A stretch of DNA of 64,000 nt from Komarekiella delphini-convector SJRDD-AB1 (GCF_014831675.1 NZ_VJXY01000045.1:1-64000); one strand, 5' to 3'. Counted from the stretch's first letter, positions 27,073-37,048 are shown. The notes: a model not told the origin generated them from the sequence alone. Made by a program: numbers and translations.

Positions 27073-27240
27073 GACGAGTCTTTGATATTCGTAGACAAGC
27101 CTTTGATATTCGTAGACAAGTCTTTGATATTCGTAGACAAGCCTTTGATATTCGTAGACAAGCCTTTGATATTCGTGGACGAATCTTTGATATTCGCGGA
27201 CGAGTCTTTGATATTCGCGGACGAGTCTTTTATACTCTCG
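27073..27240. repeat. Minisatellite of eight 21-bp units
   Basis: Exactly eight units of 21 bases run head to tail, with core CTTTGATATTCGTAGACAAG and variation at a few positions. Because 21 is a multiple of three, frames stay open: the minus strand (27060-27326) would give heptapeptides such as STNIKGL and SANIKDS, and the plus strand LIFVDKP. I do not count either frame as a gene, since no ribosome site or non-repeat domain supports one. The unit number is likely to vary between strains. Confidence 0.85.
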
Positions 27241-27408
27241 TCTCTCGTTCTCTGGAAGAAATTGAGAGTTATGAAATTAGCGCACGGGGGGACTGCTGAA
27301 CAGTTCTGAGTGTTGAGTGAAAGCAAACAGGGTAATATTTTCCGTAATCGCTTATCCTTGAGCAGTATTTACTACTTCTTCCCTTATCCTTAACCTTTGC
27401 ACAAGTGA

Positions 27409-28806
27409 ATGCTGCTAACGATCGCAACGACACACTTCCCAGCAACAGAGTTAGGCTATTTGTTGCATAAACACCCTGACCGCTGTCAGTCTTTTTCTCT
27501 TTCTTTTGGACAGGCGTACGTCTTTTACCCGGAAGCTAACGCACAGCAATGTACGGTAGCGTTGCTGTTGGATGTTGACCCTGTGAAATTGGTGCGGGGA
27601 CGCAGTGCTAGGCTGGAACAATATGTAAATGATCGCCCTTATGTTGCTTCTTCATTTTTAAGTGTAGCGATCGCTCAGGTGTTTAGCACAGCTTTAGGAG
27701 GTCGCTGCAAAGACCGTCCAGAATTGGTACAAACTTCTATTCCTTTAACAGCGAAACTTTCAGTTTTACCCTGTCGCGGTGGTGAAAGTTTCCTGCGAGA
27801 ACTGTTTGAGCCGTTGGGTTACAGTGTGAGTGCCCAAGGTCACACTTTAAATGAGGAATTCCCTGAATGGGGTCAGAGCCAATACTTTAGCGTCGAACTT
27901 CAGCACACTTTGCTCTTAAGCGATTTGTTAAGCCACCTCTACGTTTTGATTCCAGTATTGGATGACGATAAACATTATTGGGTAGGCGATGAGGAAATCG
28001 AAAAGTTACTGCGTCATGGCGAAGGTTGGTTAACTGCACATCCAGCGCGAGAACAAATTACCAAGCGTTACCTCAAACGACAACAACGCCTAACTCGTCT
28101 GGCTTTAGCCCAATTAGCAGAGGAAGACAATCTTGATCCTGATAGTGTTGAAGAAAGCCACGCTGAGGAAGAAGCAGCAGTAGAAAAGCCCATTAGCTTG
28201 AATCAACAGCGGATGAATGCGGTAATTGCTGCTCTCAAGCAAAGCGGTGCAAAGCGGGTGATTGATTTAGGTTGCGGTCAAGGTACTCTATTAAAAAACC
28301 TGCTTAAAGACGGCTCATTCGAGCAAATTACAGGTGTCGATGTTTCCTACAGAGCGCTAGAGGTTGCTAAAGAAAGATTAGACCGCCTGCGTCTTCCCCG
28401 CAATCAATGGGAACGTCTGCAATTAATCCAGGGCGCACTCACTTATCAAGATAAACGCCTTGGTGGTTACGATGCTGCAACGGTAATTGAGGTAATTGAG
28501 CATCTCGATTTGCCGCGTCTGGGGGCATTTGAGCGAGTCTTGTTTGAGTTCACCCAACCTAAAACGGTGGTAGTGACAACGCCTAATATTGAGTACAACA
28601 TCAAATTTGAGAACCTCCCCGCAGGGAAACTGCGACATAAAGACCACCGCTTTGAATGGACGCGGGCAGAGTTTCAAGCTTGGGCAAATCGCATAGCAGA
28701 AAGCTTTGGCTACATTGTGCAATTTCAACCCGTAGGCACGGAAGACCCAGAAATAGGTTCACCCACGCAGATGGCAGTGTTTAGCCGTAATATCATGTCC
28801 GGTTAA
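27409..28806 (+). CDS. hen1: 3'-terminal RNA ribose 2'-O-methyltransferase Hen1
   Basis: Bacterial Hen1 methylates the 2'-OH at the 3' end of broken RNA before ligation, protecting the repaired junction. The N-terminal half starts MLLTIATTHFPATELGYLLHK, the bacterial Hen1 N-terminal domain. The C-terminal half has the AdoMet motif VIDLGCGQG and the Mn-binding group EVIEH plus the later His in KDHRFEW, equivalent to the ExxEH...H set of Hen1. At 465 residues it is full length. It lies 177 bases upstream of pnkp on the same strand, the usual partner in the Pnkp/Hen1 RNA repair complex; here the partner is interrupted. Start ATG at 27409. Confidence 0.95.
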   Translation: MLLTIATTHFPATELGYLLHKHPDRCQSFSLSFGQAYVFYPEANAQQCTVALLLDVDPVKLVRGRSARLEQYVNDRPYVASSFLSVAIAQVFSTALGGRCKDRPELVQTSIPLTAKLSVLPCRGGESFLRELFEPLGYSVSAQGHTLNEEFPEWGQSQYFSVELQHTLLLSDLLSHLYVLIPVLDDDKHYWVGDEEIEKLLRHGEGWLTAHPAREQITKRYLKRQQRLTRLALAQLAEEDNLDPDSVEESHAEEEAAVEKPISLNQQRMNAVIAALKQSGAKRVIDLGCGQGTLLKNLLKDGSFEQITGVDVSYRALEVAKERLDRLRLPRNQWERLQLIQGALTYQDKRLGGYDAATVIEVIEHLDLPRLGAFERVLFEFTQPKTVVVTTPNIEYNIKFENLPAGKLRHKDHRFEWTRAEFQAWANRIAESFGYIVQFQPVGTEDPEIGSPTQMAVFSRNIMSG

Positions 28807-28830
28807 TCAGCTGAATAAAAATGTTCGTTT

Positions 28831-28880
28831 GTAGTTAGGACTTTAGTCCTGGCTTTGGGGACTGAAGTCCCCACTACAAG
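28831..28880. repeat. Hairpin repeat GGACTTTAGTCC / GGGGACTGAAGTCCCC
   Basis: Two small palindromes lie side by side and are bracketed by GTAGT and ACTAC, forming a larger cruciform between hen1 and pnkp. A related GACTAAAGTC unit occurs near 57371. It is an intergenic repeat, not a gene. Confidence 0.5.
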
Positions 28881-28983
28881 CAGCTTATTATCAATAATCT
28901 GGCGAACATCATAATAATTACTAATTTCATCCTATTTCTTCCTTTGCGTCCTTGGCGTCCTTAGCGGTTCGTTAAAAAAAATT

Positions 28984-31620
28984 ATGAAAATAACTATTCC
29001 CGAACTTTCCCTAATTATCCTCATCGGTGCTTCCGGTTCCGGTAAATCGACCTTTGCCCGTAAACACTTTCAACCCTTTGAAGTCTTATCCTCAGACTTT
29101 TGTCGCGGGTTAGTTTGCAATAACGAAAATAGCTAATCTGCTACCAAAGACGCCTTTGAGGTGCTACACTTCATTACTACCAAGCGGCTAGCAGCAGCTA
29201 AACTGACTGTAATTGATGCTACCAACGTGCAGATGGAAGACCGGAAAATTCTGCTGCAAATGGCACGACAATATCATTGCTTTGCGATCGCGATCGTTCT
29301 CGACCTACCAGAAGAATTATGTCATGAACGCAACCAACAACGGAGCGATCGCCAGTTTGGCCCCCACGTTGTGCGGCGTCATAGCCAAATGTTACGGCGT
29401 TCTCTGCGTGGTTTAGAAAAAGAAGGCTTCCGCTATGTCTACACTCTCAATTCTTTAGCAGAAATTGAATCTGTTGAAATTGAACGCCAACCCCTCTGGA
29501 ACAACCTCAAACACGAACACGGCCCCTTTGACATCATCGGCGACATTCATGGCTGTTGCGATGAACTCGAAGCATTACTCCAACAATTAGGCTACCAAAT
29601 CTCTTTATCTCCCCCTGCCTCCCCTGCCTCCCCTGCCTCCCCTGCCTCCCCTGCCTCCCCTGCCTCCCCTGCCTCCCCTGCTCCCCTCTGGGATACTCCC
29701 ACTTATTACCATCCTCAAGGGCGCAAAGTTGTTTTTCTGGGTGATTTAGTAGACCGTGGCCCGCGCATCTTAGATACAGTCAAGCTGGTGCGAAACATGG
29801 TTACTGCTGGTACGGCTATCTGCGTTCCTGGTAATCATGAAAATAAGCTGTTGCGGAAACTACGAGGTAAAAATGTCCGAGTCAATCATGGATTAGAGCA
29901 AACCCTAGCTGAGATTGAGGCGTTACCAGATGAAGTGCGTGAACCTTTCACCAAAGAACTGCAAAAATTTCTGGATTCTTTAATCAGTCACTACCTCCTA
30001 GATGACGGGCGGTTAGTAGTAGCTCACGCGGGGATGAAACAGGAAATGCAGGGACGGGGATCTGGTGCGGTGCGCGAATTTGCCTTGTATGGCGAATCCA
30101 CTGGCGAGATTGATGAATTTGGCTTACCCGTCCGCCATAACTGGGCGGGAGAATATCGCGGTGAAGCGATGGTAGTCTACGGGCACACTCCTGTACCAGA
30201 AGCAGAATGGCTAAATAATACTATTGATATTGATACAGGCTGCGTCTTTGGCGGCAAACTCACCGCTCTGCGCTATCCAGAAAAGGAATTGGTGAGCATT
30301 CCGGCTGGCCGTGTATACTGCGAACCTGTGAAACCTTTTATACAGAATACAGTAACCCGGACATCCCAACAGGAACTTGATGATGTCCTGCACATTGAGG
30401 ACGTATTGGGTAAGCGCCTGATCAACACGCGACTTAAGCCCAACATTACCATTCGAGAAGAAAATGCGATCGCAGCTTTAGAGGTAATGAGCCGTTTTGC
30501 CGCTAATCCTAAATGGCTGATTTACCTACCCCCCACTATGTCCCCTGTGGAAACATCCTCAACACTGGGATATTTGGAACACCCAGCACAAGCCTTTGCC
30601 TACTACCACCGGGAAATTAACGAAGTAGTTTGCGAAGAAAAACACATGGGTTCGCGGGCAGTGGTGGTTGTTTGCCGAGATTTAGCCGCTGCCGAGAAAC
30701 GTTTTGATGTGGTGGATGAAGGTATCGGCATCTGCTACACCCGTACAGGAAGGCGTTTCTTTGATGATCCAGCGTTGGAGACGGAACTATTGACGCGGGT
30801 GAATGCTGCCCTTTCCCAAAGTGGTTTTTGGGAAGAATTTAATACCGATTGGGTGTGTCTAGACTGTGAATTGATGCCTTGGTCAGCTAAAGCACAGGGA
30901 CTACTGCGAGAACAGTATGCACCTGTGGGAGTGGCGTCCCGCCTTGCTCTTAATGATGCTGTTAGCTTATTGCAACAAGCAAGCGATCGCAACGTTGAAG
31001 TTAGTACTCAACTCAGCCACTACCAGCAACGTGCAGAGATGGCACATCAGTACATCACCGCCTACCGCCGCTACTGCTGGTCTGTCACTAATATTTCTAA
31101 TCTAAAGCTCGCACCCTTCCACATCCTAGCAACAGAGGGAGCAGCTCACATCGACAAAGACCATCGCTGGCACATGGAGCAAATTGCCAAAATCTGCCAA
31201 TCAGACCCCGCCCTGCTCTTAGAAACTGCCTATAAAGTGATAGATTTGAGCGACCCCAGCAGTCAGGCGGAGGGGGTTAATTGGTGGGAAGAACTCACTG
31301 CTGCCGGTGGTGAAGGTATGGTTGTCAAGCCGATGCAATTCATTGTCCAAGGTAATCGCGGCATTGTGCAGCCTGCGGTGAAGTGTCGCGGACGAGAATA
31401 TCTGCGGATTATCTACGGTGTGGAATACTCAGCGCCGGAGAATTTGCAACGTTTACGGCAACGTGGATTATCTCTCAAGCGTTCTCTGGCTATGCGGGAG
31501 TTTGCTCTGGGTGTTGAGGCTTTGGAGCGATTTGTCTCTCATACTCCGCTGCGCCGCGTGCATGAATGTGTTTTCGGGATTTTGGCATTGGAGAGCGAAC
31601 CTGTTGATCCGCGACTTTAG
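28984..31620 (+). pseudogene. pnkp: Polynucleotide kinase-phosphatase-ligase Pnkp, interrupted by a nonsense codon
   Basis: Pnkp heals and seals broken RNA with 5'-kinase, 2',3'-phosphatase and ligase domains. All three are visible in one frame: Walker A GASGSGKST near residue 15; metallophosphatase motifs DIIGDIHGCCDE, FLGDLVDRGPR and PGNHENK; and the adenylyltransferase motif EEKHMGSR. Codon 51 is TAA (29134-29136) in GLVCNNENS-stop-SATKDAFEVL, where relatives normally carry Gln (CAA), so one C-to-T change explains it. The P-loop is cut from the rest. Translation could restart at the GTG at 29161, giving 819 residues with phosphatase and ligase but no P-loop. A PASPAS linker is encoded by a 9-bp minisatellite (29614-29685). 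Confidence 0.85.
29614..29685 (+). repeat. 9-bp in-frame minisatellite inside pnkp
   Basis: Seven perfect copies of CCTGCCTCC and one altered copy (CCTGCTCCC) encode seven Pro-Ala-Ser units and a Pro-Ala-Pro. They fall between the phosphatase motifs GDIHGCC and GDLVDRG. The unit matches the C-rich intergenic repeat at the window start, so an intergenic repeat seems to have expanded inside a gene without breaking the frame. Confidence 0.9.
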
Positions 31621-31765
31621 TTTTTCATTATGGGGTATTGCTGAATATAAATAGGACTTACGCTGGTGTTTTCTGTGGAATGACGTTTCCATTACTGTTT
31701 GAAGTGTATAAACCCCGTGAAAGATTAAAGCCAGGAGATAAATATCTTACCATAACTAATGACTA

Positions 31766-33058
31766 ATGAAAATCATTGCCTACACTTACACAGATCCTTT
31801 ACTAGAATCTTCTTCCGATGAAGTTAATTGGGGCTGGGAGGTGGATTGTGTTTATCAAGATTTGGGCAATAGATCGCAATTACAGCAATTATTCACGGAC
31901 TGCCAAAGTGAACCAGTAGATTACCTCCTGATCCGTCGCTTGGAGGAATTGGGGGATACTGTAGATGAAGTGAGCGATCGCTTGAATGAACTTGAAGCGA
32001 TGTGCGTCATAATAATTGCCATTGAACAACCATACACATCTGAAAACTCGGATATCCGTAGCGAATTGTTGAATTTGCTACACGAAGTTCAGCGTCAACA
32101 ACGCAGTCGTCGTATCCGCCAAGGACACGCCCGCAGTCGTCTTGATGCTGCACCCCCACCTGGTAAAGTTCCCTACGGCTACCGCAGAGGCAAAGGAAAG
32201 TATACTATTGACCGCAGTACTTCGCCAGTGGTCAAAGATTTTTTTGAACACTTTTTACTGTATGGTTCTCTGCGAGGTTCAGTCCGTTATCTAGCGAAAA
32301 AATATGGCAAGAAAATTTCTGTAACTACTGGGCGGCGTTGGCTGACGAATCCAGTCTATCGGGGCGATACAGCCTATCACAATGGTGAAATTCTCTCCAA
32401 TACCCATGTTCCGATAATTTCTAAGGAAGAAGCTGCCCAAATTGACCGACTTTTGCGCCGTAACAGCCGTTTACCATCTCGCACTGCTAGTGCGCCACGT
32501 TCTCTAGCTGGGTTGGTTATCTGTGATGAGTGTCAGTCACATTTGGTAGTTACTAGCGTCACTCAACGAAACCAAGACAAAGAGTATCTTTATTTACGTT
32601 CAATTAGCTGTCCCAAACATCCCAAGTGTCGTGCCATTCCTTACCAGGAAGTTTTGGAACACACAATTGAAACGGTTTGCCGTGACTTACCGTTAGCAGT
32701 GGCAGGAATAAATTTTCCCCAACTGGATGCAGTCAAGAATAGTTTAAGTGAAGCGATCGCCCGTCAGCAAGAAATTCTTGCTCAGTTACCCACTTTAATC
32801 GAAACTGGAATTTTAGATACTGAAACAGCAAAGTTAAGGGCTTACAAACTCCGCACAGAAATTTCTGCAATGCAAGCTAAGCTGGCAACTCTCCCACCTG
32901 TAAACTTACGTTCTGTCGCTCAAGCTGTTTCTATCCCACAATTTTGGTTAGACCTGTCAGAAGCAGAGCGACGATTTTATTTTCGAGAATTCATCAGGCA
33001 AATTGAGATTATTCGTCAGGATAAAAATTGGTATTTGCAAGTAATCTTTATCTTTTAA
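31766..33058 (+). CDS. Serine-recombinase-like protein with degenerate catalytic domain (XisF-type layout)
   Basis: The layout is that of a large serine recombinase: an N-terminal resolvase-like part (1-110), a recombinase domain with PPPGKVPYGYRRGKGKYTID and WLTNPVYRGDTAYHNGEI (about 130-240), a zinc ribbon ICDECQSHLV...CPKHPKC (about 255-295), and a C-terminal coiled coil. In active enzymes the N-terminus has a YxRVS motif with the nucleophile Ser; here it reads AYTYTDPLLE, and the usual DRLSR is RRLEELG. Cutting activity by the normal mechanism is therefore doubtful, while DNA binding may persist. XisF, the fdxN-element recombinase of Anabaena, has the same domain order. The ATG lies in an ACTAATG heptamer pair. 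Confidence 0.75.
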   Translation: MKIIAYTYTDPLLESSSDEVNWGWEVDCVYQDLGNRSQLQQLFTDCQSEPVDYLLIRRLEELGDTVDEVSDRLNELEAMCVIIIAIEQPYTSENSDIRSELLNLLHEVQRQQRSRRIRQGHARSRLDAAPPPGKVPYGYRRGKGKYTIDRSTSPVVKDFFEHFLLYGSLRGSVRYLAKKYGKKISVTTGRRWLTNPVYRGDTAYHNGEILSNTHVPIISKEEAAQIDRLLRRNSRLPSRTASAPRSLAGLVICDECQSHLVVTSVTQRNQDKEYLYLRSISCPKHPKCRAIPYQEVLEHTIETVCRDLPLAVAGINFPQLDAVKNSLSEAIARQQEILAQLPTLIETGILDTETAKLRAYKLRTEISAMQAKLATLPPVNLRSVAQAVSIPQFWLDLSEAERRFYFREFIRQIEIIRQDKNWYLQVIFIF

Positions 33059-33743
33059 TGCCTAATTGGCTACTATTTTCGTAAACATCTGATAAACTTA
33101 CAAATTCTGCTATTTATTCAACAATTACTATATTTTCGTTAATCTTGGCTACTTAAATTTTTCTACTCGTGATTTATTTAACTTTTGCGTTACCGTCGGT
33201 ATTTGTATTTTTCCCTAAAAGCTGTAGCAAAATGTTTAACTAAACTGTAATAGAAAATACTGGAGCTGTTATCATCAAAAATATTTTTATTTTCCTTGAA
33301 TGCGATGCATAAGCTGACTTGCAGAATAATTCATATAATTAAATCCAGTAAAAATTTGATGTGGAGACGTTGCATTGCAACGTCTCCACAGAGTAATGTA
33401 ACGTCTGTACAGAGCAATGTAACGTTTATACAGAGGTTATCGTTTAATTAAGCTTGGCATCATATTTAGAATAAAATGTATGTTAAGTTACGGACTAATT
33501 AACAGGTGAAAAAATATTGTTTATTTGTATTATTTTTATCAGATAACTGCCAAAAAGCTTGTTATATAACTGGAAAAATAACTAAGATAAATTTCTCAAA
33601 AAATTAGCACCAATTAGAAAAAACTGAGTTAACCTTAGAAACTAGCAATTGTTAAGAACACAGGTTTTTATTGGGTAGCAACATAGGAGATTCGTTCTAG
33701 TCTCTTGTAATCAAACCAGCAAGCAAAATGATTATCATAGAAT
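33059..33743. other. Long AT-rich intergenic region
   Basis: No gene is supported in these 685 bases. Apart from the hairpin and repeat at 33361-33436 it is AT-rich with several short A and T runs. It probably holds the promoter of the GT39 gene at 33744, but no box can be assigned with confidence. Confidence 0.5.
33361..33436. repeat. 14-bp hairpin followed by tandem ACAGAG repeat units
   Basis: GTGGAGACGTTGCA pairs perfectly with TGCAACGTCTCCAC across one base. Two further units of about 21 bases follow, with core AATGTAACGTCTGTACAGAG and AATGTAACGTTTATACAGAG, related to the right arm of the hairpin. Confidence 0.65.
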
Positions 33744-35363
33744 ATGCAAGAAGGAAGCTTTGTTTGGGGTCATCTAGAGAGACAACATCGCACGGTTGAT
33801 AAATGGATTGATTGGGTATGGCTGGTAGTACTGCTTTTAGCGGCAGTGTTGCTATTTAGCATCAATCTTGGAGGATTACCGCTGCGAGATTGGGATGAAG
33901 GCACTGTGGCACAGGTTGCTCGTGAAATTTGGCGTGCTCCAGAAGGCTCAATGCGTTGGCTTTACCCAACCCTAGGAGGCGAACCATATCATAACAAGCC
34001 GCCCCTGATGCATTTGCTAATTGCTTGGGCTTATTCTCTAGGAGGCATGAATGAAGGGACAACACGCTTACCAGGAGCAATTTTAACAGCTATATCAGTA
34101 CCTTTACTGTACTGTATTGGTCGAGAGATATTTCGCCAACGCTGGGCTGCTATTTATAGCGCCTTGATTTACCTAACAATGCTACCCGTTGTGCGTCATG
34201 GGCGTTTGGCAATGTTAGATGGGGCAGTGGTAAGTTTTTTGATGTTGATGATGTTGTGTGTATTACGATCGCGCCGGGATTTACGTTATTGCCTTGGTGT
34301 TGGCGTCAGTTTCGGGTTAATTTGCCTAACTCAAGGACTGTTAGGCGTATTGCTAGGCGCGATCGCGATCGTATTTTTGTTTTGGGACACACCACGACTA
34401 CTTACCAGTTACTATTTTTGGCTAGCAATCTTCATCGGCATTCTGCCTGTGGCCTCTTGGTACAGCGCCCAACTGATCCATTATGGTTACACTTTTGTCG
34501 AAGACGGTATTGTAAATCAATCTCTAAATAGAATTGGCACAGTCATCGAGAAGAATCCTCAGCCACCCTGGTACTATGTCATCGAACTTCTGAAATGGAC
34601 ATGGCCCTGGCTAGTGTTTTTACCGCAAACTGTACGTTTAACCTGGGAAAATCGCAACCTGAGCTGGGCAAAACTCGTACTAGTGTGGAGTGGTGTTTAT
34701 CTGCTGGCAATTTCTTTCATGAGTACCAAATTTGCCTGGTACATATTCCCGATTTACCCTAGCTTAGCCTTAGCTTTTGGTATCCAATTAACAGAGACGG
34801 AAAATTCTCCTTTACTGTCATCCTACCCCCGGACTTGGGTCGCTGGTTTAGCAATACTTGCTGTGGCTGCTTCTGCTGGTAGCATGTATTTCAGTTGGGG
34901 TACAGCACCAAAAACCGACTTACAGTTGATTTTTGCAGCAATAGCTTTAACTATGACCTTAGCAGCGATTTTGGCAGAGCGAGGTGATGGACAATTTCTG
35001 AAGATTTTGTTTTGGGGAAGCTATATTTCGCTACTGCTGTTGATGAAATCAAACTACTGGGTTTGGGAATTAAGTAAAGCCTATCCAGTTAAACCAGTCG
35101 CCGCCATGATAGTGCAGGCAAATCCAGCTGTGAAGAAGATTTACACATCTTTTCCCTATCATCGTCCCTCGTTGGATTTTTATAGCGATCGCACCATCAT
35201 TCCCGCCTCTCCAGGTGAACTGAAATATTATTGGCACTACAGCGGACAACCCTACTTCCTGCTAAATGCATCTACTGCAAACAATCTCCAACTAGAGTCA
35301 ATGAAGCTAATTGACCAAGCTGAAGGTTGGAAACTAGTTACAAAAGATACTAATCGACTGTAG
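33744..35363 (+). CDS. GT39/ArnT-like membrane glycosyltransferase
   Basis: The 539-residue protein has the ArnT/GT-C hallmarks: LPLRDWDEGTVAQVAREI with the catalytic-type Asp-Glu pair in the first outer loop, then LYPTLGGEPYHNKPPLMHLL. About eleven hydrophobic helices follow and a soluble C-terminal region of about 100 residues faces outwards. It would transfer a sugar from an undecaprenyl-phosphate donor to a surface acceptor. It is more like ArnT than the protein at 24507. There is no operon partner. Confidence 0.85.
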   Translation: MQEGSFVWGHLERQHRTVDKWIDWVWLVVLLLAAVLLFSINLGGLPLRDWDEGTVAQVAREIWRAPEGSMRWLYPTLGGEPYHNKPPLMHLLIAWAYSLGGMNEGTTRLPGAILTAISVPLLYCIGREIFRQRWAAIYSALIYLTMLPVVRHGRLAMLDGAVVSFLMLMMLCVLRSRRDLRYCLGVGVSFGLICLTQGLLGVLLGAIAIVFLFWDTPRLLTSYYFWLAIFIGILPVASWYSAQLIHYGYTFVEDGIVNQSLNRIGTVIEKNPQPPWYYVIELLKWTWPWLVFLPQTVRLTWENRNLSWAKLVLVWSGVYLLAISFMSTKFAWYIFPIYPSLALAFGIQLTETENSPLLSSYPRTWVAGLAILAVAASAGSMYFSWGTAPKTDLQLIFAAIALTMTLAAILAERGDGQFLKILFWGSYISLLLLMKSNYWVWELSKAYPVKPVAAMIVQANPAVKKIYTSFPYHRPSLDFYSDRTIIPASPGELKYYWHYSGQPYFLLNASTANNLQLESMKLIDQAEGWKLVTKDTNRL

Positions 35364-35881
35364 AAAGTCTTGCCTAAATTTAAGCATTGTTTTGGCAATA
35401 CCTTTTGGGTAAGGGGGAAAGGCTGGAATTTACCCCTTAACCTTTAACCCCTTCGGGGTGATGCCTACGGCACGCAATCATGCGAACGCCAGTCGCTCAT
35501 GGGGAGCCAGCACGTTGCGGAGGTTCTCTCTGTTGTAGTTGACTGGCGTCGGCTCTGCCGACTTGTAGGAAGTGGCGTGGAAACCCCCTTGGCGCAGCCT
35601 CAAAGTAGAGAAGACCGCGCTGGCTCCCCTTCAAAAGGGGGGAATTTATAAAGCCCCCTTTTTAAGGGGGTTGGGGGATCTAAGTGCATAAGTTCTGATT
35701 AGATGTTTTGGTAGCGATCGCCTTTCTTCAGAAAGTTTGATTCTTTTTCGCTAGTTTGTAAAAGCTCAAGGATTTTAGCTTGAAGAGATGATAAACCCAG
35801 TAATCTTGCGGTTTTTATCGCAGAAATGATTTCTCTATGCTGGAAAAGATTAAGAAATATTTCATTGGATAGAAAAATCAG
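35364..35881. other. Intergenic region filled with repeats
   Basis: No gene is supported in these 518 bases. There is a small hairpin with ACCC and GGGT arms at 35447-35459, the GGGGAGCCA element (35486-35629), and a palindromic run of CCCCTT/AAGGGG ending in TTGGGGGATC (about 35624-35680), which resembles 1698-1776. The rest is plain AT-rich sequence with one HIP1 site. Confidence 0.55.
35486..35629. repeat. Dispersed GGGGAGCCA...TGGCTCCCC element, copy 1
   Basis: The unit begins ACGCCAGTCGCTCATGGGGA and ends GAAGACCGCGCTGGCTCCCC. GGGGAGCCA and TGGCTCCCC near its ends are inverted repeats. The same blocks, including GCGGAGGTT and GTGGAAACCCCCTTGGCG, occur in the same order at 45992-46109. 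The middle differs by about 25 bases of insertion (GGCTCTGCCGAC region). It is non-coding. Confidence 0.65.
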
Positions 35882-36898
35882 GTGTTAATAAATTTACAAA
35901 ATATTGCATCATTTTCAGAGAAACCAGAAGAACTTGTTGAAGCGGGAGCAAATCAAAAATTTTCAGAAGCGTGGGCGAAGAAGTATTTACGAAAGCTAGC
36001 TGAACAGGATGATCTGACTGAAGCCCTCAACCACAGTGAAATGGCAACTGAGATTGCAAAAACGTTAATGCAGACACTCCGAACTATAAGTCTTCAAGCG
36101 TGGGCAAGAACGGAAGCACTTCTATCTCAAGAGGTAATTCGGCATCAAATTGACCCTCAATTCATTGATCCGTGGGCAGTAACAAAAGATGCTCACCAGA
36201 TTTATCAAACTGCGCTATCAGCTTATGCTCAACAAATTCCCCCATCTAAATTTTCTACATGGATTGCATCGGATTTAGGACATATTCGGCAGAAATACAT
36301 AGCAGATGACCCTAGAGTCATTGGGTTTATTAGTATGCAATTCCACTACAGCGGACAAATGCTGCTCAACTTGACACCCCCATCACAGCAACCATTGCTG
36401 AGTGCTTACTTCAAAGTAATTGATGACCATCTTTACATGCCGCTTCAGCGTGCTTACCATGCAGCAGGAGAACATGCTTACAACTCGCCACCGTTAAAAG
36501 CAGTTCAGCAACTCTTGCCGTTATGCACTGAGATTGCAACCAAGATTGTAGAACGGGTAATGGAGCTATACCCTTCCTATCAATGCCATACAGGTCGTTT
36601 AAGTGACATTAATATTAAAATTTCAAGTGTCCGTGATACTGAGATGTTTCAAGTCTATCTATGGGTCTGTGTTTTGGAAAACAACATTAGTGCCATACAA
36701 CAAGAACTATTTCCACTGTGTGTGATGCTGTACCCTCGATTGAAGGTACGTTGGGAATTGGTGCGGCAATTGATTCACTTGCTTGGCACTGAGATCCGCT
36801 CTCGTCTAGAACCACAACAGGCTGCTTATTTTGTTCCTTATTATGAGTCCTTGTGGGGAATGTTTTCACCCCAAGTATTCCCAGATAGTGAATTATAG
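35882..36898 (+). CDS. Hypothetical mostly helical protein
   Basis: The 338-residue product has no signal peptide or membrane segment and no motif I recognise. It is rich in Gln, Leu and Ala with amphipathic stretches (for example EQDDLTEALNHSEMATEIAK and QAWARTEALLSQEV), suggesting an all-helical soluble protein. The track start is GTG at 35882 without a clear ribosome site, and the next Met is at about residue 54, so the N-terminus is uncertain. It stands alone between repeat regions. Confidence 0.6.
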   Translation: MLINLQNIASFSEKPEELVEAGANQKFSEAWAKKYLRKLAEQDDLTEALNHSEMATEIAKTLMQTLRTISLQAWARTEALLSQEVIRHQIDPQFIDPWAVTKDAHQIYQTALSAYAQQIPPSKFSTWIASDLGHIRQKYIADDPRVIGFISMQFHYSGQMLLNLTPPSQQPLLSAYFKVIDDHLYMPLQRAYHAAGEHAYNSPPLKAVQQLLPLCTEIATKIVERVMELYPSYQCHTGRLSDINIKISSVRDTEMFQVYLWVCVLENNISAIQQELFPLCVMLYPRLKVRWELVRQLIHLLGTEIRSRLEPQQAAYFVPYYESLWGMFSPQVFPDSEL

Positions 36899-36952
36899 AT
36901 ACCCTTGTGTACCGACCTTCAAATTGCATGAGACTTTTAAATAGCTAAACTC

Positions 36953-36982
36953 GTAGGGTGGGCATTATAATGCTCACCCTAC
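36953..36982. repeat. Hairpin GTAGGGTG...CACCCTAC
   Basis: GTAGGGTGGGCATTA pairs with TAATGCTCACCCTAC (one G-T pair) with almost no loop. It lies 55 bases past the hypothetical gene end at 36898 and may end its transcript. Confidence 0.55.
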
Positions 36983-37048
36983 TGTTGTCTATTTATACAA
37001 AAGAGAAACTCTATCAGAGAATACAGCAATACATATTTATCCCAAACT

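Noticed and set aside
27073-27240. CRISPR array
   Set aside because: The 21-bp units are contiguous without unique spacers, and no cas gene is near.
27060-27326. Open frames over the 21-bp repeat on both strands
   Set aside because: They stay open only because the unit length is a multiple of three; no independent coding signal was seen.
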